Of a stretch of 64,000 nucleotides of DNA, positions 54,291 through 64,000 are shown piece by piece. Within the stretch, counting starts at the first letter, position 1; every line of letters begins with the position of its first letter. Made by a program: the position numbers and the translations under genes. The DNA comes from Scatophagus argus (lineage: Eukaryota > Chordata > Actinopteri > Scatophagidae): assembly GCF_020382885.2 (NCBI RefSeq), contig NC_058496.1, positions 2,699,001 to 2,763,000 of the forward strand, read 5' to 3'. The notes below the pieces were generated by a model, which saw nothing but the letters and a program-made list of their open reading frames with translations, searched no databases and was not told where the DNA came from.

Positions 54291-57200
54291 CAGGAAGCCT
54301 GGACCGTTTATTATAACCTGCTGTCTGGGGTGAAATGCTTGTTTTTTATCACCAACTCTTGACAGGCCAACATGCCTGGAGTCGTAATTCGGTGTCTTAC
54401 TAACTATAATCTACCTTTATGTCACTCCTTTTGGATTTAATGATAAAAAAAATTCGTATTCAGCGAGGACTGAAGCTACGTGTAGATAAGTGCTGCAGGC
54501 ATGACTGCTGTAGGCTTTGGAGGTGCTCATCTCCTAAATCAGGCAGTAGAGGTTCCCAAGCTGGAGCCAGAGATACCCCCCTCACAGCTCGTGTGTTATG
54601 TAGACCAGATGAGCAGAAACCTGAGTGGTGCATAAACCTAACCAGTAATTTTGATGTTCAGCTATGTCGATGGGGCCCCTCTGAGACACCCGGCACTGTG
54701 AAGCGTACAGTGCTTGAGCAGGGTGGATATACCCTCTGAGGACCACAAAGCAGATTTGTTTCCCATGGAAAGAGTTTAAAGTTTGGCTTTTCTGTTAATT
54801 ACAATGAGCTGTGTGGATGAAACAGCAGCTCATGTCTCAGCACACAGGGTGTTGTGTCTTCAGAGCTGCATGGACAAAGCCCTTTCATCTCCGGGCAGGG
54901 GGTTTGGTCGAGGAGGATCAGGGCACAGCGGAGGGACGTGTTAACACTGCTGTTATTGACCACTGGCCGCAGGTTTTAGTTTCAGCTAGCAGGCTGGATC
55001 TGGTTGCCAAATATTGTTGGTTTATACAGGATTGTGACTCACAGGGATTGATTGTTGATTAATTCTGTTATGCCAACTCATTCTCTGCGAACACAAAGGC
55101 ATTAGCAGAGGGTTCAGCTGCAGAACACTTTCCAGCACTTTAAACTGCTGAGGCTAAAATATGCTCCCAAGTCTTATGGATGCAGGCGAAATGCAACACA
55201 GGTTTCTTTATGTAGGACAAAAAGCATCAGTTGTGATGAAAAGTAATAATCACAGGGATTTTGTAGGAGTAAATGCACCTCCATGCATTTCACACTCACT
55301 GTTATTGACTAAGTAGTTACTGAGCTTCTTATCTTTCAAGCATTCAGCTCTATACTATAATAGGTTCTGTTAAACTGATATGTGTTGTAGTCAAAAGGAA
55401 AGCAGCAGCTGTGGTGATAGGCTAATGATGACTATCTAATCAGTGAAATGCTGTGTAGTTACGACTTTTGGCTCCCCTTTGAATCAGGAATTCATAATTT
55501 AAGACATTACATCAGTGACTTTTGAACTCGATTGAAAATAAACAGCCTCTTCACTGGACGAAATACCTTGAGTGTAACTGGAGTCAGTGAAGCCACATAA
55601 GAGCACATCTGGAGTTTGAGCTTCCGCTAAGGTTTTGTTCATGCATTAATATGAACTCATTATACCATATCATAAATCTTTTTTGCGGCCATGATTGCAT
55701 ATGTGTGCTGTTGTCACCCTGACTCGACCCCAGACTTACATCTGCTCCGGGCCTCAGATCATGATAGATGTTAGAACATGATTGCTGCAGATGAGAGAAA
55801 AGCACTAATTCTTAATCACTGAGAAGCACATGAACACACAAGTGAGTCAGAGATGCTTTATTGAGTTTGCCCTTTCCACTTGACTGCAATTATAAGGAGC
55901 CCTAACAAGTAGATACAGTGCGTTGCAGCTGAACGAGGCCAAATGTGACTGCGCTTTTTCGACATGCCAGGTCCCTCATTTCTGCTATCTGATCTGTGCT
56001 TCTGAATGGATTGGAAGGTTGTGTGAGGGAACTGGCCTTGGAAGATTCATAAGGGCGTGGGGGCCCTGAGAAAGAGGAGTTATGCCGGGATGGCGTGCAG
56101 GCCGAAGCGGCCATGGAGATTAGGAAAGAGAGGAGAGAGCAAGCAGGCGCTGCCAGTGATAACAGCAGGAAAGATAAAAAAGGAGAAGGTGTTTCCTGTG
56201 AGTGTTCCCTCAGGGAAAGTCCTCCTCCATCCACCATAGGTTCTCCGTGGACAAGACGCAGGCTTGAGGCTTGGTCGCCATCTTGAACCGATTTGCTGCA
56301 GGCATGCAAATCAAATAAAACTTTACTGATCCTTGCTATCACGGGAAGGGAGGGGGGTTGCGATCCACTTAAAGTACGTACAGAGGGATACACATGCATA
56401 CACGCCTAAGCTCTCAAGATCCTATTGTGTTTGCTATCCTTTGCCTCAGTCAAGACAAACAATGGCTTTGGCTCGTAACGCGTGGCCTCGCCGACTCAAA
56501 TGGTTGATGTCCCCCTCCTGATGCCATTAGCTATTGTCCTGATGTTCCTGCTCCTCTCGCTCTGAAGATGAACCCGTGTGCGATTCAGTTTCAGCTTCTC
56601 CAGATGTCACAGGTGCTCTCAGTTTCATTACAACTTAGGCTTGAGCGAACCCCCATCAGAGAGAAACGTCACCACCAATAGTGTTTTGACAAAAAAAAAG
56701 CTTTGTTTGGCTGTTTCCAATCTGTTGGTTCCAGTTGAAAGAACCGTTAGGAACCAGAGTATGCCCCAGCTGACTTTTAATCACACTCACCAGCCACTGG
56801 ATCAGTCATAGAGAGTAGTAGGTCTGTAATTAGAAGACAAAGGGCCCCTCTCTGGTCCACATATTGATGGTGGACAGGTTGCCACAGAACTATTGATCAA
56901 AGACACAGGAAAAGTAGGGGAGCAACAGGCCGTGCGTGAGCTAACAGGTGACAGGCATCTTACTGGCCCATAGCTCAGGTCTGCTGTGAATAATTATATC
57001 TTAGAGATAATTGGCTAACCCCGGAGAAGCTATGAGAGAAGAAAGAAATCTCCTTTGAGATGAAGCACAGTTAGCCATTATTACCTGTAAGAACGGAACT
57101 GATGGTGCAGAGCCAGCATGAAAAGTAAAACTGGAACTTGTCCCACTTCGTTACTGTGTCTAAGTCTGTCGGGCTCAAACAGACTGAGTTTACAACAAAA

Positions 57201-57833
57201 CAGTGGCAGATTTACCGCTTGAAATTCAAAGTAATTTTTGAAACAATATGAGTCTTTGATAGGGCAGGTTTTGCTGGGTAATGCTGAATAGAGCTGTTAG
57301 TTACCCCTGGCTTAATCCCTTCATTCAGAAAGGCTAAATGAAGACAGCAACCTTCAAACCCAATGCACATCACTAGTGCATGTGGAGGAAACTCTAAACA
57401 TGATGGCTGCTAAACTTGGATTGGAAAATTGCGATTTGAGGGAGGGTTTAAGAAAGGAAAACTCAGTTTTCTGAGATGTAGAAGCTGTGGTCACTAGAAA
57501 TAAGTTGAGATCCTTCTTACGAAAGATAACCTACAGGGAGAGAAAAGCAGTAACGTTTAGGTGTATGTTATCTGATACCTGAAGGGATTTACACGATTGG
57601 CCACAGTTAAGTGACCCTTAACGGCTATGAATCCCACTTAGAGTTACATCAACATGAACTGTGACCTGTCGAGCAAAATCTCACCAACTGCCACTTGTTC
57701 CACAGTCATACAGGGGCCACAATGTGCAAGATACAGTAGCTCATTCAAGTATGGATGAATGTTGGATGGATCCAGCTGTGGCTGCAGCACACGTGTGTTA
57801 GTGCTGGCTACTAAGGCCTGTATGTCCAGGCAG

Positions 57834-57912
57834 TGGCCCAGCTGGGGCTCCACCTCTCAGTGATATCTGAAGGAAGCCTGAGGGAGGGGGTGGTGGAGCC
57901 CCAGCTGGGCCA
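57834..57912. repeat. Perfect 21-bp inverted repeat (stem-loop potential)
   Basis: The left arm at 57834-57854 (TGGCCCAGCTGGGGCTCC then ACC) is the exact reverse complement of the right arm at 57892-57912, with a 37-bp loop. A second complementary pair, AGTGATATCTG inside the loop (near 57860) and CAGATATCACT just after the right arm (57911-57921), lies in the wrong order for simple nesting. Confidence 0.9.
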
Positions 57913-59254
57913 GATATCACTCTGATGTCATGGCAGAAGCAGCGACGGTCGGACCAGGAGGCCCTCTTCGCCTCTGAGAGGAGGTGAAAATGTCACAGGT
58001 TGCAGAGAGTTGAGTGGGGGGGCGATGTGCACCAAAATGTTTCTGTCACCTCAGCTTCATTAATTCAGCATCCATCAAACTAAGAAGATCCGTGTTATAA
58101 AACTGTAATGTGTTCGTTTTTTCCCGCATTCCTCAGTGCATTCCTCTGATTCTGTTGCCTCAGGGACGTCTTCAGTGTGTGTAAAAGAAGTCTGTGCACG
58201 CACTGCATCGTATCAGAGCTGATACTGTGTGCTTTCAGATAAGTATGGCTCAAAGTGTAACAATAATGAATGGCTGTATGGCAGACAGTCCTGTTCTGCA
58301 CACCCAGGGGCCCCTCAGGAAGTCATAGGAGCTGGGAATCCGCTGGCTGTGACGACAGGAGCGCTCAGTCCTGCAGCTCGCACTGCTCTGCTCTGCTGAT
58401 TACTCCTCTGACTCTGCTTCACTTTGCAGTATTGAAAACTGTAGTGACTTTTCTGCAGGTCCAGGAAGACACTATGTGAGTCGACTGATTCACACCATGA
58501 CTAATCTGTTGTTTTTGAAGACTTTTTTCCTGAGAGCCTGGCAACATGGAGACTCGGCGTCTCGCGTGAAAGGCTTTTAAAGTGTCCCTCCCTTTATCTC
58601 CCACACTGTGGGACTCTGAAAACCATACACTGGATCCCCTCTCATGCTTACAGAGCTCTCCATGTTGACGCAATTATCCCCCGGTAATTCCCCTGCCTTT
58701 TAAAATACTTGATGTTTTAGTCGATGTTCTCTGTCTGCACGTCTCGTGCCTGTGGATAAAAGCCAGTGGTTTCCTCTTGTTTTTCTGCTTTTATGTGGGA
58801 AATCCATGTGCTCAGAACGTCGGACCTTTGGCTGGAGCGCCCTGAGACCAGTACGTACGCCGGCTACGTGATGCGTTTGGCTCATGAATTGTGTCACCCT
58901 GTCAGTGCACGCTCACGTACGAGTGGTTTACACATCTGCCCACTGCTTCCTTGAGGTATTTTTGCGTCGTCTAACATAACAGCACCGCACACATCACATT
59001 GTTGACACTTTGTATTGGTTGCCACATGAGCTCTGTGTGATGTGATCGTATTTTACATGAGGCTGTGGGCTCTACAGGGTCTGTAGTGTCCTTACCAGCT
59101 TAAAATGTCAGAAAAGAGTGAAAAATGGCCGTTAAGCTGTAAATTCCCCTTGAACGAAGTTACCTCTTAACACTGTACGTCTGTTGCTTCGTGTGAACCA
59201 AACTCCAGTGATTAACGTATATGACAAGGAAAAGAAACACATCCTCCGATTAGA

Positions 59255-59345
59255 AAAGCGGACAACAGAGAATGTTTGGAAACTTTGCTTTAAAAAATGA
59301 CTGAAATTGATAATTGATTGTTAAAATAGTTGCCAGTTCATTCCT
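59255..59345 (-). repeat. AATTAATC-type repeat fragment, minus orientation
   Basis: The reverse complement reads GCAACTATTTTAACAATCAA, then TTTCAGTCATTTTTTAAAGC. It aligns by eye with 10200-10345 in the opposite direction. It is a short fragment. Confidence 0.5.
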
Positions 59346-60067
59346 TTGTTTGTATTAGACTTAATTTAGATTTCTGCATGACTTGAGGGTCCCTGCTCGT
59401 CCGTCCTGGATGCGTGGACTTTTGCGTGGTCATTTTTTTCCTCTTTCTTGCCTCTTTGTACCCCTGCTGCACAAACATGGAGGTTGGTGGAGCCTGCAGC
59501 CCACAGCTGAGTGTCCACTGTGGGCTTCACTTCTACGTCCTCACACCCCTGGGCCTGGATGTGTGGACTCCCCAGCCGAAGTTGGTTTTATCCAAGGCCA
59601 AGCGAAGATCCACGGCGTGATGGCCTCTGACTTGGTGGTGTCATTCAGTTGTTATGTCATAGGCTGCATGATGTTTCACCCATCCTACATTTTAACAAAA
59701 AACCTCAAACAAGGGCTCAGTTTGGTGCTTGTAATGGTTCTCCCCATATGGTTTCAAACTGAGTCAGATTTGCTCTTTTTAGTGGCTATTTTCTTTTCCA
59801 TGTTCAAATAAAAATATATATATTTTTTTGTTTTTGTTCACAGTTAAAGTTTCAGTCCATCTAGTAATCGTGTCGGAGTGGAACCAGACAAACGCGCCAC
59901 ACGGGTTTCTTTCCCGGCTGTAATGACACTTCGGTCTGTGCTTCACCCTGCTGTGTCTCTCATCTCTTCCTCTCCTTTGCTGCTCCCATTTTCTCCTTAG
60001 TAAAACAGGAAGAGGGTGTGTTTGGACAACCAGAGCCTGAGGAGTCAAGCCGTTCACCACTGACTGA

Positions 60068-60070
<3 letters not shown>

Positions 60071-60098
<28 letters not shown>
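60071..60098. repeat. (TG)n microsatellite
   Basis: About 14 TG units in the gene-poor flank. Confidence 0.95.
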
Positions 60099-60099
<1 letters not shown>

Positions 60100-61867
60100 A
60101 TGCCAGGATAATTGCTTTCAGGGAGCCCCTGAATGCCTTAGTCGTGTTTCTTCAACTCTTCAGAGATCTGCAGTATTTGCTTTGGGCATTGTGCCCCAAA
60201 GGCAACATTTTAAGCCTCACGTATGTGTCATGCTATCTGAAACATGCCGCTGCATGTGGGCCTTGCACACATGACCGTTTTACCTACCCAATGTGAGCAA
60301 ATATCTGCATGCTCACATGGATATTTTTCACTTGTCAGACATCATTTACCACACTGTACTTTCATTGTGTGCATGAGGCTCAGCAGGGGCTCTTCCTGTG
60401 GGGCTTCTGCGCTGTTGGGATGTGCAGAATGTGAGTGCAGCATTGCAGGAAGGGTACCAACCCGATGAAGTCCGATCTGGTGGGGATTGGATGTGAGCTG
60501 TGCCTCGCCCGTTCCCCTCCCAGCAGGAGCTGTCATGTTAGCCGTGGCGTCCCGCTGTTGAGCTTCGCTCCCATTGGGTGTAGGTCAGGGGCGAGCGTCA
60601 GGTCACACTTCTGACTGCTGCGGCGCTTAGCGAGCATGTCCTCCTCCTACACTGAGTACGACAGCCAGCGTACATGCGATCTGACAACCAGTGCCAGAGC
60701 ATCAAAAGATAAGAGGAAGGCTGAGGGTATTCTGTGCGTGTCCGGTGCTGGGTTTTGTTCTGTGACTCTCAGCTATTGCAACTGCAAGTCTATCACATTT
60801 AACATCTGGGAGTTGCTGCAAAGTTGCACAATATTTTCATGGATCATGGAGTATGCATGCGCTGTTTTACAGAAAATTCATTTAAAATGACCTAGCTTGG
60901 TGGCTAATTGCACGTTGGTGGTATTTATTGTGATAAGATGTTTCTTGGTGGAAAGTCAGCAGGGCTCCCTCCTCCTCTGCCCCATGGTACTCGTTAGCTG
61001 TGGAATTTGGCTGGTCTGTCCTGGAACAATCCGGGTCAGATTGATGCTGAAGTGGAATGAGAGATATGTGGAAAATCTTCGAGTTGTGCATGAGAAGAAG
61101 CTGAGTCGATGTTCAAGACGAGCACATATCTGAGGGTTGGTGATGTTGTTCGTTTCTCCCTCCAAACAAGCCGCTGAGCTTTAAAAATTCTTCGACAAAT
61201 ATTTTCATTTGTGTGTAATTTAATGCTTCATATCCAGCTGCACAGCAGACTGTATGAGAACGGGCTGATCTGCAGGGGCAGCTGGCTGTAACTTCAGAGG
61301 CTCATCAGTCATGACAGATAGCAGCTGGATGGCAGAGGGGAAATCTCAGCGTCTGCCTTTGAGACTCGCTGTATCTGATCTGAAGAGGAGTCTGCCTGCC
61401 GTTGCAACTCCTGAACAATAACAGCAGCGGTGGCCAGGCTATTAACAGACCCGGGCCAGGCCTGTGCTGCCTGCTTCTCCTTTGCTGTATCCACACTTAC
61501 AATGTAATGCTGTAATCCTTCCTGTGAAATTTGACTGTAAATCTTTCCAAGCGTGCCTCTCATTTCCCCCTTTAGCAGTGCAGCTGGGAAGACCCAAGTT
61601 CCCCCTTCTCTTTTTCTTCTGCCAGAGCAGCAAAGTGTTTCTCTGATGCTCGTGGAGACCTGACACTCATCTGCAGATCACTCTCTTGGTCCACATTCTG
61701 CCTGTATTCCCACCAGAAGGTAGACTCTAACAAGGAGGCTGATGGGGCTGAGGTCCATCTGTTTTAGTGTTACTGCGCATGCAGTTGGCAGTTAACCCCA
61801 GATCGCAGCCTGATAAAATGTTTCCTGCCGTATTCAGAGGACATTTTAGAGAATTTCTCCACCATTT

Positions 61868-62200
61868 TAGTCCAGATTGAAACAACTATTGGATGAACTG
61901 CCATGAAGTTCTGTGCAGCCATTCTTGATCCCCACAGGACGAACCCTAATGACTTATGTGATCCCCTGACTTTTCCTGTGGCCCCAGCATCAGGTCACAG
62001 TTTCCACTTATCCTGTGAAATATCTCAATATCTACTCGATGGATTTGCAGAAAATTTGGTGAAAGTCCAACTTTTCCTGAGTTGTCATGAAACTTGTGGC
62101 AGATATTCCCCTCAGGAAGGAATTTGAGATGTTTAGTGAGCTCCTGATTTTCAGCTTGGTGCCATCACAAGGTCACATTTCAATTTGTCTAACACTAACC
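61868..62200 (+). repeat. Dispersed repeat with two similar units
   Basis: Two consecutive diverged units carry the same word order: CTATTGGATGAACTGCCATG, a CATTC..CCCCACAGGA block, and a CATCAGGTCAC end. In the second unit these are CTACTCGATGGATTTGCAGA, ATATTCCCCTCAGGA and CATCACAAGGTCACA. This wording recalls a widespread fish interspersed repeat. The termini were not resolved. Confidence 0.6.
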
Positions 62201-64000
62201 TGAGCGTAATATGATGCGTACTGAAGAAATGTTGATACGTCCATCATTTGCAGAGTCGTGCAGTGTCAGCTTTTTCTGCTGGTGACAGGGCTGGTCTGAT
62301 TTGTCTACTCTGACTGATGTTTTGGTGCTGTTTCCTCCCTTTTTATTGATCTTATTTTGACACTCCCTCAAAGGTCAGAGGTCGAACCTGAGTAATGGAA
62401 GCTGTTGCCTGTAGTGACTGCAGCGTTGACCTGGGCATTGTCTGCGTCAGCCTCGGGTTCAATAGCCTGACAGGTTGCGGTGACTACGGTCAGTGGTTCT
62501 CCGTCACTTACTGCTCTGTGAGGAATGTTACATCCACACAAATGCATGCCTGGAAGGGGCCCTTAAAAGCAATAGAGTCTGAAGTCAAAGTGTGACATAA
62601 ATTTTACTAAATTCCTCCTTCTGTCCTGCTCCTTCATGTTCTTGTATTGTGCCACGAAAGAATTTGTGTTACAGCAAGTTTCATGACAGAGTGGTGTTTG
62701 GGGCTTACTGTGAGTAACCTCCAGTCCATTATACCTGTGTCATAATATCTGCTGCGTAAAAGAAAACCGTTTGTCTTTCTTTTGCATGCGAGCACAATTT
62801 ATCACCTCGTGCATCATCATAGCCTGACCAACGAAGATGTTTACAGCTGCTGTGTTGGATAAATTTTATATTTCCTGGTTGTGTCTTGATGCTCTGAACC
62901 GACCCCCACTGGGGTATCCCCCTTTTTATATTAATGTCACTCCGGAGTGGAGCGGAGTTTTGTTCTCATACGAGGTCGCACCACTTTTGACATCTATCCA
63001 CAAACAAAGTCCAACACAATAGGCCGTAGTCGTAACACAGTTTATCAGACTCAGTAGTTCACAGCGCTGCCTTCCAGTTGACCAGCTAACCACAGGAGGG
63101 TTCAGGCTCCAGACCCTGTGTGGTTTCCTCTGCCTGGCTGGGGAGGATACTTCACTACCTCCTGTTTACACTTCACACTGGAGGCCAAAGAAAGTGATGG
63201 GGACCGGGAAGAAAAATGCCTCAGAACAGCAGGGCGCACGGACCGCAGCCTGTTTTTAGACTGGACTCATCCTGCTATTGTGGGTGCTTTACCCAGGAGT
63301 GGCACAGTCCCCGGAGGAAGAAACCGAGCACACTGCTGCACTGAGCAATCAGCGCCTGCAGACCCGAGCTGATGAAGGATCGCGTCTGCGAAGGAGAAAC
63401 AAAACCGTGCTGACCTCTGTGAGCCGGGAGGCGGCCGCTCGACACTGTGAAACATGATGTTCAGAGCAGACAAACATACGCCTGCGGGTTTCGGTGCATG
63501 TGCAGCACGATTTGGTCCAAGCTGATTAATTAGGGAGTTAAAGCTGCAGATCTTTATGAAAGAAAATGAGGTAAGAGTCACTTGGAGATCTGTCAAACTA
63601 AACTTTAAAAGAAATCTTGGCGGAGGTTCCCACATTGTGTATTGTGTGACTTCCAAATTTGAATCAGCTGAGGGGTTTGTCAGACCGTGCTGTCCGGGGT
63701 GGAGGGCCAGGGCGTGGACCTGTTCTAACCTGGTTTCATGTATGAGAAGCAGATCTGGACTGGGAGACAGATTTTAGCAGTGCCCTCCTCTCTGCTCCGA
63801 GGAGGTCCGGCTGATGGATGGGCTCTAATCAGCAGCAGACAGACCTGCCACAGGAAACATCTCCCCATCACGTTTACGGAAACCAGCCTTTCTCCAGAGA
63901 CCCGCTGATAACCACGGAGGGAGCTGAAAAACAATTGGATTCTCCCTCAGTTTTCTGCAAAGAAAGTCAGCAGACTGTCTACTGTTGGCTGACCAGAATA

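Larger units (their letters stand above)
46801..64000. other. Gene-poor flank, no convincing gene
   Basis: I looked on both strands for exons with splice sites and familiar protein blocks and found none I would defend. The largest ORFs are at 59383-59811 (142 codons), 63267-63656 minus, 51377-51922 minus and 55902-56399 minus. Their composition looks like random open frame in GC-rich sequence. Annotated separately are the microsatellites, a TTAA MITE, repeat copies at 53850, 59255 and 61868, and an inverted repeat at 57834. The stretch is fairly poor in transposons, so it may be an intron or a regulatory flank of a gene to the right. A CpG-richer spot with a good-looking ATG lies at 60540-60720, and a purine-rich block at 63180-63440. 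Confidence 0.5.

Noticed and set aside
59383-59811. 142-codon plus-strand ORF in the gene-poor flank
   Set aside because: No known motif, no splice or promoter context, and hydrophobic stretches arise from T-rich DNA; this length is expected by chance in 64 kb.

Overview
The window is vertebrate, almost certainly teleost fish, nuclear DNA. Genes are split into short exons with canonical GT/AG introns. Dinucleotide microsatellites are long. Teleost-type interspersed repeats are present: tRNA-derived SINEs, TTAA-flanked MITEs and a decayed hAT/ZBED element. Six protein-coding genes can be reconstructed exon by exon by recalled similarity to human proteins. No database search was run, so gene names rest on recognition plus consistent splice phases.

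Layout: (1) 957-13852, minus strand, RASAL1 (RasGAP), 17 coding exons, with its 3' end beyond the left edge. (2) 14178-15211, plus, DGCR6, head to head with RASAL1. (3) 18641-22082, plus, SLC7A4 (CAT-4), with a noncoding first exon near 17341 and a long 3' region. (4) 25548-29001, minus, CCDC157, convergent with SLC7A4. (5) 29331-34865, plus, SF3A1 (U2 snRNP subunit), head to head with CCDC157. (6) 35982-44470, plus, TBC1D10A (EPI64). (7) About 46.8-64 kb: no convincing gene, only a few repeats, one large inverted repeat and possible regulatory or terminal exons of an unseen neighbour.

The order joins genes that in human lie on 12q24 (RASAL1), 22q11 (DGCR6, SLC7A4) and 22q12 (CCDC157, SF3A1, TBC1D10A). 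The genes are not an operon and work in different processes: Ras GTPase control at membranes, amino-acid carrier, cilium/sperm coiled coil, splicing, and Rab/Arf6 control at microvilli. The two head-to-head pairs have start codons only about 330 bp apart and probably share bidirectional promoters.

I see no wholly new multi-gene system. The best leads are microsatellites placed right at RASAL1 splice sites, a candidate 21-nt SF3A1 microexon, an unusual permuted inverted repeat at 57.8 kb, a cluster of GTTAGC/GCTAAC hexamers upstream of TBC1D10A, and the transposon insertions.
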